Part shown: positions 46,993 to 55,750 of the stretch, piece by piece
Numbering within the stretch: position 1 is the stretch's first letter
How the letters are laid out: each line of letters starts with the position of its first letter
Assembly (NCBI RefSeq): GCF_001651855.1
Contig: NZ_LNQC01000064.1
Coordinates: forward strand, 615-64,614
Source: Sinorhizobium americanum
Lineage (GTDB): Bacteria > Pseudomonadota > Alphaproteobacteria > Rhizobiales > Rhizobiaceae
Direction of reading: 5' to 3'
Length of the DNA stretch: 64,000 nucleotides
Notes under the pieces: generated by a model
What the model was told of the DNA's origin: nothing
Seen by the model: the letters and a program-made list of their open reading frames with translations, nothing else
Databases searched by the model: none
Position numbers and translations under genes: made by a program

Positions 46993-47736
46993 TTACGATG
47001 AAACGCCTTCGAGGCGATAGCGCGTGCCGGGATAGATGAGCCGCGCGACCGTGACATTCCTGTTTTCCGACCAGGTCCGGCGGCGGATCATCAGGCAGGG
47101 TTCGTTGCGGCCGATCGAAAGCAGCTTGCACTCCCAGGGCTGCGGCAGCACTGCCTCGACGACCTGTTCGGTGCGGGTGATCGGCGCCACCAGCGTCAGA
47201 TAGGCGTTCGGCGTCGTGCTCACGAAATCCTGCTGCAGATAGTCGGGGCAGATCACCGGATTGACGAAACGATCCTCGAGCTGGATAGGCATGCCGTTTT
47301 CCGCGTGAACGATGATCGAGTGGAAGACCCGCGCCCCGGTCGAGAGCCCCAGCGCACCGGCAATGTCGGGGTTTGCCGATATCTCCTCGAGACGATCGAT
47401 GCGAGAGCTGTGACGATGACCCCGCTCGCGAATCTCATCGGCGATGTTGCGGACTTCGAGCAGCGCCGTGCTGCCCTTGTGAGGCGCGACGAAGGACCCG
47501 ACACCTTGCACCCGGGTGATGGCGCCCTCGCTTGCCAGCTCGCGCAAGGCGCGGTTCGCGGTCATGCGGCTGACCCCGAGATCGGCAACAATGTCGTTTT
47601 CGGAGGGGATGCGATGATGCTCCGGCCACTCGCCGCTTTCGATGCGGCTGCGGATGAACTGCTTCACCGCCTCATAGCGCGGGATGGGTCCATCCTCGAA
47701 GGCGGATGCGTCGCTTTTGCGCTCCATTGATGGCAT
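46993..47736 (-). CDS. hutC: GntR/HutC-family transcriptional repressor
   Basis: The 247-residue protein has an N-terminal GntR winged helix (PRYEAVKQFIRSRIESGEWP, IPSENDIVADLGVSRMTANRALREL) and a UTRA ligand domain (HSSRIDRLEEI to the C-terminus). HutC represses hut genes and is released by urocanate. Urocanate is the normal signal, but see the altered HutH downstream. GGAG 6 nt before ATG 47736 decides the start. It is divergent from hutF and precedes the fusion gene, so both units are likely controlled. Confidence 0.9.
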   Translation of the reverse strand: MPSMERKSDASAFEDGPIPRYEAVKQFIRSRIESGEWPEHHRIPSENDIVADLGVSRMTANRALRELASEGAITRVQGVGSFVAPHKGSTALLEVRNIADEIRERGHRHSSRIDRLEEISANPDIAGALGLSTGARVFHSIIVHAENGMPIQLEDRFVNPVICPDYLQQDFVSTTPNAYLTLVAPITRTEQVVEAVLPQPWECKLLSIGRNEPCLMIRRRTWSENRNVTVARLIYPGTRYRLEGVSS

Positions 47737-47808
47737 AGAATGCTCCGTTCGTCGATGCCGGACCGACATGCGACCGGCGACCACGACTTGTTTTCGACGA
47801 TTTTCAGG

Positions 47809-47848
47809 TTGCGCGCCACCAGAAAATATCTATAGTTCCATATACAAC
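47809..47848 (+). promoter_or_regulatory. hutF promoter with HutC-like operator
   Basis: TTGCGC (47809-47814) and TATAGT (47831-47836) are spaced by 16 bp. The palindrome GTTCCATATACAAC (47835-47848) overlaps the -10 and its flank, and resembles known HutC sites with a TATA-centred GTnnATATnnAAC layout. A strong ribosome site AGGGAGGA (47856-47863) precedes hutF. Confidence 0.55.
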
Positions 47849-47867
47849 CACGTACAGGGAGGAAGCG

Positions 47868-49241
47868 ATGTCTGCCTTTTCCGCTCACCGGCTCTTTGCC
47901 GAGCAGGCGCTTCTGTCGACCGGTTGGGCGGAGAACGTGATCATTTCCCTCGACAGTGACGGATGGATTGCCGCCGTCGAAACGGCCCAGGCGCCGGCAG
48001 CGGGCGACGAACGCATCGCCGGCCCCCTTGTCCCGGCCGTGCCGAACCTGCATTCCCATGCCTTTCAGCGCGCCATGGCCGGCCTTGCCGAAGTGGCCGG
48101 TAGCGGCGACGACAGCTTCTGGACATGGCGCGAGACCATGTACCGCACCGTCGGCCTTGTCGATCCGGACGATGTCGAGGCGATCGCCGCGAAGCTTTAT
48201 GTGGAAATGCTGAAGGGTGGTTTCGGTCGCGTCGTCGAATTCCACTATCTTCACCACCAGGAGGGCGGCACCCCCTATGCCGATCCGGCGGAGATGTCGC
48301 TGCGAATCCTCAACGCTTCGCACCGCGCCGGCATCGGCCTCACGCACCTGCCGGTCTTCTATGCCCATGCCAATTTCGGCGGCATGGAGCCCAATCCGGG
48401 CCAGCGCCCATTCCTTCACGATCCGGATCGCTTTCTTGCCCTGCTCGAACGGCTGGTTCCGGCGAGCGCCGAGGCCGGCGCCGAGCTCGGCTATGCCATC
48501 CATTCCCTCCGCGCCGCCACGCCCGACGAGATGCGAACGATCCTCGGGTCGGCACCGGTTTCCGGACCGATCCACATCCACGTCGCCGAACAGACCCGGG
48601 AGGTCGAGGATTGCCTCGCCTGGAGCGGCCGTCGCCCGGTCGAGTGGCTGCTCGACGAGATGCCGGTCGACAAGCGCTGGTGCGCCATTCATGCGACGCA
48701 TATGACGGCGGAGGAAACCAAGCGGCTGGCGAAATCGGGAGCGGTTGCCGGCCTCTGCCCGGCGACCGAGGCGAATCTCGGCGACGGCATCTTCCTAGCC
48801 ACCGATTTCCTGGCAGCCGGAGGACGCCTCGGCATCGGCACCGACAGCCATGTGGCGACCAGCGTCGCGGAAGAATTGCGGCTTCTCGAATACGGCCAGC
48901 GGCTGCGCGACCGCAGGCGCAACCGGCTCGCCGCTCCCGGCGCCTCGGTTGGCAGGACGATCTTCGAGGCCGCACTCGCCGGCGGTGCCCAGGCCGCCGG
49001 CCTCGGTTCGGCGGGCATTCAGGTCGGCACGCGAGCGGACCTTGTCGTGCTCGACGGCGCCAATCCCTATATCGCCGCTGCAAGCGGCAATCAGATTCTC
49101 GACCGCTGGCTCTTTGCGCTTGGCGGCGAGACGGTCCGCGACGTCATGGTGGCGGGCGAATGGAAGATCCGCAATGGACGCCATGACCGGGAGGAAGACA
49201 TAGACCGCGCCTTCGCGCGGGTTCTGACCAAGCTGAAATAG
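47868..49241 (+). CDS. hutF: Formimidoylglutamate deiminase
   Basis: The 457-residue amidohydrolase-superfamily metal enzyme converts N-formimidoyl-L-glutamate to N-formyl-glutamate and ammonia. Metal ligand motif is H62-S-H64 (NLHSHAFQRAMAGL); YLHH, HIHVAEQ and GIGTDSHV supply the remaining residues. Length and the SFWTWRETMY segment are typical of HutF. The pathway partner hutG is not in this window. The next gene starts 34 bp on. Confidence 0.93.
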   Translation: MSAFSAHRLFAEQALLSTGWAENVIISLDSDGWIAAVETAQAPAAGDERIAGPLVPAVPNLHSHAFQRAMAGLAEVAGSGDDSFWTWRETMYRTVGLVDPDDVEAIAAKLYVEMLKGGFGRVVEFHYLHHQEGGTPYADPAEMSLRILNASHRAGIGLTHLPVFYAHANFGGMEPNPGQRPFLHDPDRFLALLERLVPASAEAGAELGYAIHSLRAATPDEMRTILGSAPVSGPIHIHVAEQTREVEDCLAWSGRRPVEWLLDEMPVDKRWCAIHATHMTAEETKRLAKSGAVAGLCPATEANLGDGIFLATDFLAAGGRLGIGTDSHVATSVAEELRLLEYGQRLRDRRRNRLAAPGASVGRTIFEAALAGGAQAAGLGSAGIQVGTRADLVVLDGANPYIAAASGNQILDRWLFALGGETVRDVMVAGEWKIRNGRHDREEDIDRAFARVLTKLK

Positions 49242-49275
49242 CAATCCAGTCGACGATCAAAAAAGGGGAATGCGC

Positions 49276-50310
49276 ATGTCGATCAGCACAATTAAACTCA
49301 CTTTCGCCGCCGCCGGCCTGATGCTTGCGGCTTCTGCGAGCACGGCGAATGCCTCCTATTGCGGCGACGGAAAGACCGTGACCTTCGCCGGCATTGATTG
49401 GGAAAGCGGCGCCTTCATCACGGAAGTCATGAAGACGATCCTCGCCAAGGGCTACGATTGCCAGGTGGATTCCATCCCCGGCAATTCCGTGACGCTCGAA
49501 CAGGCGACCGCCAACAATGACGTCCAGATTTTTGCCGAGGAATGGCTCGGCCGCTCGGACATCTGGAACAAGGCGGTCGAGGAAAAGAAGGTGGTTGCTG
49601 TCGGCAAGACCTTCGTCGGTGCCAGCGAAGGCTGGTTCGTGCCGGACTATGTCGTCCACGGCGATCCCGCTCGCAACATCGAAGCCAAGGCGCCGGATCT
49701 CAAGAGCGTCTCTCAGCTTTCCGACCCGAAGCTCGTCGAAGTCTTTGCCGACCCGGAGGAGCCGTCCAAGGGACGCTTCCTGAATTGCCCCTCCGGCTGG
49801 ACCTGCGAGGGTGTCAGCACCGCCAAGCTCGAGGCTTACAAGCTCGGCGAGGCTTATGTGAACTTCCGCCCCGGCACCGGCACGGCGCTCGATTCGGCTA
49901 TCACCTCGGCCTATCTCCAGGGCGAGCCGATCCTCTTCTACTACTGGTCGCCGACCGCCATCATGGGCAAATTCAAGCTCGTCCAGCTTGAAGAGCCGGC
50001 TTACAACGAGGCTTGCTGGAAGGAACTGAGCAGCGCCAATGGCAAGCGCGACCAGGGCTGCGCCTTCCCCTCGGTCGATGTCGCCTATGGCGTGAACAGC
50101 ACCTTCGCTTCGGAGGCTCCGGAGATCATCGCTATCCTCGAAAAGGCGACCTTCCCGCTCGAAGCGGTCAACGGCAGCCTTGCCTATATGGCCGACAACA
50201 AGGTCGATGCCGCCGCTGCCGCCGCGGAATTCCTGAAAGCCAAAGCCGACGTCTGGGGCAAGTGGGTCTCCGAAGAGGCCCGCGGCAAGATCGAAGCGAG
50301 CCTCAAGTAA
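49276..50310 (+). CDS. hutX: HutX-like substrate-binding protein of an ABC importer
   Basis: The 344-residue periplasmic protein has a signal peptide (LTFAAAGLMLAASASTANA) and belongs to the ProX/OpuAC type, with VTFAGIDWESGAFITEVMK and GEPILFYYWSPTAIM. Paired cysteines may form disulfides. In S. meliloti HutX binds histidine, proline and proline betaine. The spacing of AAGGGG favours ATG 49276 over 49270. A 13-bp stem-loop separates it from hutW, which fits higher expression of the binding protein than of the membrane parts. Confidence 0.92.
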   Translation: MSISTIKLTFAAAGLMLAASASTANASYCGDGKTVTFAGIDWESGAFITEVMKTILAKGYDCQVDSIPGNSVTLEQATANNDVQIFAEEWLGRSDIWNKAVEEKKVVAVGKTFVGASEGWFVPDYVVHGDPARNIEAKAPDLKSVSQLSDPKLVEVFADPEEPSKGRFLNCPSGWTCEGVSTAKLEAYKLGEAYVNFRPGTGTALDSAITSAYLQGEPILFYYWSPTAIMGKFKLVQLEEPAYNEACWKELSSANGKRDQGCAFPSVDVAYGVNSTFASEAPEIIAILEKATFPLEAVNGSLAYMADNKVDAAAAAAEFLKAKADVWGKWVSEEARGKIEASLK

Positions 50311-50335
50311 GACGAGCTGAACTCCGTCTGCGTTC

Positions 50336-50371
50336 GCCGCGCCTTACCCTTCGATCATGGTGAGGCGCGGC
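50336..50371 (+). terminator. Intra-operon stem-loop between hutX and hutW
   Basis: GCCGCGCCTTACC (50336-50348) pairs with GGTGAGGCGCGGC (50359-50371), 13 bp with one G-U, 10-nt loop. No T-run follows. Structures of this kind after binding-protein genes partly stop transcription or protect upstream mRNA, giving excess binding protein. Confidence 0.7.
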
Positions 50372-50445
50372 GCCTGCAATCTGCCAAGGTGCCCGCGGAC
50401 AGGCGGCGATGATCGCCGGCGGCTATCCGAGCAAGGATTTTTCCG

Positions 50446-51303
50446 ATGTTTCCGGACTCTCTTAATCTTTCGATCCGCGCCCCGGTGAATGAGTTCATCC
50501 AGGCGCTCGTCACGAACTACGGCTGGGTGTTCAAGGCGATCAGCGGCGTCATCCTGAAGGCCGTGCTGTTCATCGAATGGATCCTGCGTGGCCTGCCCTG
50601 GTGGCTGGTGATTCTCGCCTTCATGGCGCTTGCCTGGCAGAGTTCGAAGCGCTGGACGCTGACGCTTGCCGTCGGTGCGCTGCTTCTCGCCGTCGGCGTG
50701 CTGGGCCTCTGGGACCTGACGATGCAGACGCTGGCCCTGATGCTGATGGCGACCATCGTCTCGGTGGTGATCGGAGTGCCGATCGGCATCCTGGTCGCCA
50801 AGAGCCGCATCGTGCGCAACGTCACCCTGCCGGTCCTCGACGTCATGCAGACCATGCCGAGCTTCGTCTATTTGATCCCGGCGCTGATGCTTTTCGGTCT
50901 CGGCAAGGTGCCGGCGATCCTCGCCACCATCATCTATGCGGTGCCGCCGCTGATCCGTCTGACCGATCTCGGCATCCGCCAGGTCGACGGCGAAGTTGTC
51001 GAAGCGGCAACCGCCTTCGGCGGCAGCCCGACGCAGATCCTGTTCGGCGTCGAGTTACCGCTCGCGACCCCGACCATCATGGCCGGCCTCAACCAGACGA
51101 TCATGATGGCGCTGTCGATGGTCGTCGTCGCCTCGATGATCGGCGCGCGCGGCCTCGGCGAGCAGGTGCTGAACGGTATTCAGACGCTCGACGTCGGCAA
51201 GGGGCTCGAGGCCGGCATCGGCATCGTCATTCTCGCAATCGTGCTCGACCGCATCACCCAGGGCTTCGGCAAGCCCCGGACGGAGGACGCCCGCAATGGC
51301 TGA
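50446..51303 (+). CDS. hutW: HutW-like ABC permease
   Basis: The 285-residue inner-membrane permease has about six hydrophobic segments and the EAA loop region (EAATAFGGSPTQILFGVELPLATPTIMAG). It belongs to the proline/glycine-betaine type (OpuAB/ProW). AAGGA precedes ATG 50446. The last 8 bp overlap hutV. Confidence 0.94.
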   Translation: MFPDSLNLSIRAPVNEFIQALVTNYGWVFKAISGVILKAVLFIEWILRGLPWWLVILAFMALAWQSSKRWTLTLAVGALLLAVGVLGLWDLTMQTLALMLMATIVSVVIGVPIGILVAKSRIVRNVTLPVLDVMQTMPSFVYLIPALMLFGLGKVPAILATIIYAVPPLIRLTDLGIRQVDGEVVEAATAFGGSPTQILFGVELPLATPTIMAGLNQTIMMALSMVVVASMIGARGLGEQVLNGIQTLDVGKGLEAGIGIVILAIVLDRITQGFGKPRTEDARNG

Positions 51304-52123
51304 TATCGAAATCCGCAACGTCTACAAAATCTTCGGACGGGACGCGAAGAAGGCTCTCGCCATGGCGAAGGACGGCTTGGTCAAGGCCGACATCCTTGCC
51401 CGCTCCGGCTGCAGCGTTGGTCTCAACGATGTCAGTCTCAAGATCGGCGCCGGCAAGATCTTCGTGATCATGGGGCTTTCCGGGTCTGGCAAGTCGACGC
51501 TGGTGCGCCACATCAACCGGCTGATCGAGCCGACGAGCGGCGAGGTCCTGTTCGACGGCAGCAATATCCTCGATCTCGACGCAAAGGCGCTGCGCGCCTT
51601 CCGCATGCGCCGCGTCAGCATGGTGTTCCAGAGCTTCGCGCTGATGCCGCACCGGACCGTGCTGCAGAACGTCGTCTACGGACAGCGCGTGCGCGGTGTT
51701 TCGAAAGCCGATGCTCGCGAGATCGGCATGAAATGGATCGAGACGGTCGGCCTTTCAGGCTATGACGCGAAGTTCCCGCACCAGCTCTCGGGCGGCATGA
51801 AGCAACGCGTCGGCCTGGCGCGGGCGCTCGCCGCGGACACCGACGTGATCCTGATGGACGAGGCCTTCAGCGCCCTCGATCCGCTGATCCGCGCCGATAT
51901 GCAGGATCAATTGCTGCAACTGCAGCAGAACCTTGCAAAGACCATCGTCTTCATCACCCACGATCTCGACGAGGCCCTGCGTATCGGATCCGAGATTGCG
52001 ATCTTGAAAGACGGTCAGGTCGTGCAGGTCGGCTCGCCCAGTGATATTCTCGATAATCCGGCAAACGACTATGTCGCGCGCTTCGTCCAGCGCCGGCAGG
52101 GAAGACCCGAGAAGCATGATTGA
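51296..52123 (+). CDS. hutV: HutV-like ABC transporter ATPase
   Basis: The 275-residue ATPase has Walker A GLSGSGKS at residues 60-67, signature LSGGMKQRVGLARAL, Walker B VILMDEAFSALD. It belongs to the OpuAA/ProV group, but is shorter than ProV because it lacks the C-terminal CBS repeats that make ProV osmosensitive. Its end overlaps the hutH-like gene by 8 bp. HutXWV therefore imports a substrate for this operon. Confidence 0.95.
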   Translation: MADIEIRNVYKIFGRDAKKALAMAKDGLVKADILARSGCSVGLNDVSLKIGAGKIFVIMGLSGSGKSTLVRHINRLIEPTSGEVLFDGSNILDLDAKALRAFRMRRVSMVFQSFALMPHRTVLQNVVYGQRVRGVSKADAREIGMKWIETVGLSGYDAKFPHQLSGGMKQRVGLARALAADTDVILMDEAFSALDPLIRADMQDQLLQLQQNLAKTIVFITHDLDEALRIGSEIAILKDGQVVQVGSPSDILDNPANDYVARFVQRRQGRPEKHD

Positions 52124-53603
52124 AACGATCACCATCGATGGTTCGCTGACGTGGAGAGAGATCGCCGCCGTTGCCGACGGTGCGCGCTTCGCCCTGTCCG
52201 AGCGGACGCGTCAGCGGATCATCGATGGCCGGCGGATCGTCGATGCGCTGGTCGAGCGAGGCATCCGCGGTTACGGCATCAATACCGGCGTCGGTGCGCT
52301 TTGTGATGTCGTCATCAGCCGCGAGAACCAGGAGGCCCTGTCGCGTAACATCATTCTGAGCCACGCCTGCGGCGTCGGCGAGCCGCTCGGGCGGGCCGAA
52401 GCCCGTGCCGTGATGGCAGCGCAGATCGCCAATTTTGCGCATGGCTACTCCGGCGTTCGCATCGAGACCGTCGAGGCGCTGCTTGCCCTTCTGAATGCGG
52501 ATATCATTCCGCACATCCCCTCGCGCGGGTCGGTCGGTTATCTCACGCACGCTGCCGCGATCGGGCTCGTTCTGATCGGTCATGGCACGGCCGCGCACGG
52601 GGCCGAAAAGCTCACCGGCGCGGAGGCGATTGCCCGCATCGGGCTGGAGCCCTTGCGGCTCGAAGCGAAGGAGGGTCTCAGCCTCGTCAACGGCACGCCT
52701 TGCGCCACCGGCCAGGCGGCGCTGGCGCTGGCCCGCACGGAACGGCTCTTCGGCTGGGCCGACGTGGCCGCGGCGCTGACCTATGAGAATCTCGGCAGCC
52801 AACCGGAGCCCTTTGCCGAGGCACCCCTGGCACTACGCCAATCGCCGGGTCTTCAGGCGGTCGGCAAGACCTTGCGCCGCTGGCTCGCCGAAAGCCCGAT
52901 GCTCGCGGAGACAGCCGGCAGCCGCACGCAGGATCCTTTAAGTCTGAGAGCCGTACCGCAGGTGCATGGCGCGGCCCGCGACTCCTTCTCCCAGGCAGCC
53001 GAAATCGTCGACTGGGAACTTGCGAGCGTTACCGACAATCCGGCCGTTTCCGGTTCGCCGGAGAACCCCCAGGTCCACTCACAGGCGCATGCCGTCGGAG
53101 CTGGACTCGGACTTGCGATGGACAGTCTCGCCGTCGCCGCCGCGGAAGTCGCCGCGATTTCGGAGCGCCGCATCGACCGTTTGGTCAACCCGCTGGTGAG
53201 CGGTCTTCCGGCCTTCCTTGCCGATGACAGCGGCGTCTCCTCCGGTTTCATGATCGCGCAGTACACTGCCGCGGCCCTCGTCGCCGAGAACCGCCGGCTG
53301 GCTGCGCCGGCAAGCCTTGACGGCGGCATCACCTCGGCGCTGCAGGAGGACATCCTGACCCATGCCACGCCCGCCGCATGGAAGGTCCTTTCGATCCTCG
53401 ACAATCTCGAACGGATCGTCGCGATCGAATTGCTGGCGGCGGCCCAGGCCTATGACAAGCAGCCCAAAACGCGCGGCAGGGCGCCGCGCACCGATGCTCT
53501 TTATGGCCGCATTCGCGGAGCAATCTCAACCTATGCAGACGACCGGCCGATGAACGAGGACTTCGACCGGATGCGCGACCTCATGCGAGGAGTGGCACCA
53601 TGA
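52116..53603 (+). CDS. hutH: HutH-like protein lacking the MIO-forming triad
   Basis: The 495-residue protein is a HAL/PAL-superfamily member by length and motifs: Y53 (YGINTGVG), H83 (SHACGVG), N192 (VNGT), R278 and E in SALQED all match. But the Ala-Ser-Gly that cyclises to the MIO electrophile is absent: the sequence reads GSVGYLTHA where canonical enzymes have GSVGASGDL. Residue numbering shifts by exactly three after this point, so the triad is deleted. The active-site Tyr (DPYSLR) is Leu (DPLSLR), and the NFH segment is missing. The frame is intact, so this is not simple decay. The activity is unknown; histidine ammonia-lyase activity is doubtful. Confidence 0.85.
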   Translation: MIETITIDGSLTWREIAAVADGARFALSERTRQRIIDGRRIVDALVERGIRGYGINTGVGALCDVVISRENQEALSRNIILSHACGVGEPLGRAEARAVMAAQIANFAHGYSGVRIETVEALLALLNADIIPHIPSRGSVGYLTHAAAIGLVLIGHGTAAHGAEKLTGAEAIARIGLEPLRLEAKEGLSLVNGTPCATGQAALALARTERLFGWADVAAALTYENLGSQPEPFAEAPLALRQSPGLQAVGKTLRRWLAESPMLAETAGSRTQDPLSLRAVPQVHGAARDSFSQAAEIVDWELASVTDNPAVSGSPENPQVHSQAHAVGAGLGLAMDSLAVAAAEVAAISERRIDRLVNPLVSGLPAFLADDSGVSSGFMIAQYTAAALVAENRRLAAPASLDGGITSALQEDILTHATPAAWKVLSILDNLERIVAIELLAAAQAYDKQPKTRGRAPRTDALYGRIRGAISTYADDRPMNEDFDRMRDLMRGVAP

Positions 53604-54175
53604 AAATCCTGCGTTCAAACGACTACAGGCACATGCCCTGGAAGAACGGCGGCGGCGAGACCATCGAAATCGCCGTGTCGCCGGATCGCGCGCCGCTTTC
53701 CGATTTCGACTGGCGCGTCAGCATGGCGACGGTTGCCAATGACGGCCTGTTTTCCAGCTTTCCCGGCATCGACCGGACCCTCTCCATCCTCGAGGGCGCC
53801 GGCATGACGCTCTCGATCGAGGGCCGGCCGCCGAAGCTGTTGACGACGGCCGACGCCCCCGTCTCCTTCCCTGCCGATGTTGCGACCTCGGCCAAGCTCG
53901 CGAATGGCCCGATCACCGACCTGAATGTGATGAGCCGCCGGCAGACGCTCCGGCACCGGGTGCGAAAGCTCCATGTCGAGCACTCGCAGCCGATCACCTC
54001 GCACGCCCGGGAACTCATCCTTTTCTGCCACCGCGGCAGCGTCGCGCTGTCGACCGAAGGCGTCTCTGCGACGCTGCACGCGCTGGACACCGCAGTCCTT
54101 CAGCAGCCCGTCGCCGTCACGCTTTCGGCCGACATCGCCTCGGAAGTCTTTCTTGTCGAGATCAGCTCCGCTTAG
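53600..54175 (+). CDS. hutD: HutD-family protein
   Basis: The 191-residue cupin-like protein has the HutD opening LRSNDYRHMPWKNGGGETIEIAV and FSSFPGIDRTLSILEG. HutD is conserved in hut operons and thought to set an upper limit on pathway activity by binding formylglutamate in Pseudomonas. The start overlaps hutH by 4 bp (ATGA), and the end meets the convergent small membrane gene. Confidence 0.92.
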   Translation: MKILRSNDYRHMPWKNGGGETIEIAVSPDRAPLSDFDWRVSMATVANDGLFSSFPGIDRTLSILEGAGMTLSIEGRPPKLLTTADAPVSFPADVATSAKLANGPITDLNVMSRRQTLRHRVRKLHVEHSQPITSHARELILFCHRGSVALSTEGVSATLHALDTAVLQQPVAVTLSADIASEVFLVEISSA

Positions 54176-54420
54176 AGCACCAGGGCGTAGCGGATCGCAC
54201 CGAAAAGCAGCAGTATAGCGCCCAGCGCCATCATTGCCACCCCGGGCCAGTTCCGCGTCAGCCCGAGGAATCGCAGGCTTTGATGTCCGGGTTCCAGGGT
54301 CTGTGGATCATTGTCGAGGGGATGCGGCGGCTCGCTCAGCCGCCTTCGGCCAAGCGCTTCCCATGTCATGACGAGAACGCCGCAGATAAACAGGAATGCA
54401 CCGGCGAGGACTGGCCACAC
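54172..54420 (-). CDS. Small two-helix membrane protein
   Basis: The 82-residue product starts at GTG 54420, preceded at 7 nt by GGAG (a TTG at 54435 is less likely). Two hydrophobic segments (residues 3-22 and 60-80) flank a charged middle. Not recognised. It reads convergent to hutD, sharing 4 bp at the ends. Confidence 0.55.
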   Translation of the reverse strand: MWPVLAGAFLFICGVLVMTWEALGRRRLSEPPHPLDNDPQTLEPGHQSLRFLGLTRNWPGVAMMALGAILLLFGAIRYALVL

Positions 54421-54454
54421 GCGCTTGCTCCGCAATCCACTGCGCGATCACGCC

Positions 54455-54643
54455 TCAGCGTGTGCGCGTTTGAGGACGCACGACATTCATCTGCAGCTCA
54501 TGGGCCGAAGCATATCTGCCGAGCACCTTGATCAGGCGCTGCTCCTCGGCCTTGTGAAGGCCGGTTCGCCTGCAGTACTCCGCCACGTCCCAGACATGCT
54601 TGGCATCGGTTCTTTCGAGCTTGCGGATGTCCATGTGTCTCAT
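54455..54643 (-). CDS. Small soluble protein of unknown function
   Basis: A 62-residue frame starts at ATG 54643 with GGGAGG just upstream. The sequence MDIRKLERTDAKHVWDVAEYCRRTG followed by a helix-rich tail is not a shadow of another frame. It lies in the same direction as its neighbours. The function is unknown. Confidence 0.5.
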   Translation of the reverse strand: MRHMDIRKLERTDAKHVWDVAEYCRRTGLHKAEEQRLIKVLGRYASAHELQMNVVRPQTRTR

Positions 54644-54723
54644 TCTACACCTCCCACCTCTAGCGAGAAAACGTCGCCACGCCGGTTTTGGTTCCGCCGC
54701 TTCGGCAAGGGACCGAATGCGCG

Positions 54724-55119
54724 TCATGCGCTCCCATTCGCGCCTGAGACGGCGTTTTCCGCGTCCCTCGCTTGCGTGCCCTCTTGCATGCAGTCGCGGC
54801 GAACGTCCTTCAGGTCCTGCTCGTCGAGATTCTCGATCCCGATGAAGCAGTTCTCGGCGTCACTCACGCGGATCAGCTCGTCGATTTTGGCCTGCAGCGC
54901 GACACCGTCGCGATTCTGGGAATTCTGAAGCACAAAGACCATCAGGAATGTCGTGATCGTCGTGCAGGTATTGACGGCAAGCTGCCATTTTGCCGAGAAA
55001 TCAAAGAGCGGACCGCAAATTGCCCAGATGACGATCGCAGAGAACGCGACGGCGAAAGTGAACGGCCTTCCGGCGAGCTCCGAAATTCGCTTCGAGAAAC
55101 GAGTAAAGAATGGCTGCAT
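54724..55119 (-). CDS. Low-affinity iron permease family protein
   Basis: The 131-residue membrane protein has two strong hydrophobic segments (VAFSAIVIWAICGPLF and CTTITTFLMVFVLQNSQNRD) and ends in a hydrophilic segment with DDxx repeats. The core is typical of the low-affinity iron permease family, which is a small, poorly characterised group in bacteria. GGAG 8 nt upstream of ATG 55119 decides the start. Iron transport is only inferred. Confidence 0.75.
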   Translation of the reverse strand: MQPFFTRFSKRISELAGRPFTFAVAFSAIVIWAICGPLFDFSAKWQLAVNTCTTITTFLMVFVLQNSQNRDGVALQAKIDELIRVSDAENCFIGIENLDEQDLKDVRRDCMQEGTQARDAENAVSGANGSA

Positions 55120-55347
55120 CTGGCGCGCTCCTTCCGAAACCCGCCAACGCGGCGCCGGCCTGCTTGGTTCCTGCCAGCGAGGATTACGCCCAGCCGGCAC
55201 GAGGGGAACAAATCGGACTGCCTGCCGTTCAGCTCAGAGCGCATCGCGTTCGAACGCACTTAGACGATGCACCTGGCTCTCCGTTCTTTGGATGTCGTCA
55301 TCCCCAGACCGAAGGCTTAGCAATTTCAGGACGGAAGAAGGTTCCCG

Positions 55348-55746
55348 ATGCCTCAGAAAGACAATAAGCTTCAGAAACTGACCCTGATGCTCGGCCAGAC
55401 TGTCGCCGCAATGCGTGTCAACGAGATGGTGACATGCCGGTTGCTGCACTGGATTGCAGCGCAGACGGACGACCCGCAGCGTTTCATTGCAGAGGCCATG
55501 GAGGACATGCGAGAAGAACTGCGGAGTGCGGCCGGGGCCGATGGCAGCCGGGTCACGGCGGAGGCGGCCAAGGATGCTCTGGACTATCTCGACAACTTGG
55601 CCACCGAGATGTCGGCTCCCAGAAGCAGCAATCGCAAGTCCGGCGAGACCAAAGGCCTCTCGCCGCTGGACGGATATCGCTTCCCCTCGTTCACAACCGC
55701 CCAGGACGGGCGGTTGAACGCCGCCGCCCCGTCCCGTGATCGCTGA
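55348..55746 (+). CDS. Hypothetical soluble protein
   Basis: The 132-residue protein starts at ATG 55348 behind AAGAAGG. The first 90 residues look helical (LTLMLGQTVAAMRVNEMVTCRLLHWIAAQ), the rest disordered. No family is recognised. A bidirectional terminator follows. The gene is flanked by an iron-permease-like gene and a secreted hypothetical. Confidence 0.6.
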   Translation: MPQKDNKLQKLTLMLGQTVAAMRVNEMVTCRLLHWIAAQTDDPQRFIAEAMEDMREELRSAAGADGSRVTAEAAKDALDYLDNLATEMSAPRSSNRKSGETKGLSPLDGYRFPSFTTAQDGRLNAAAPSRDR

Positions 55747-55750
55747 GAGT

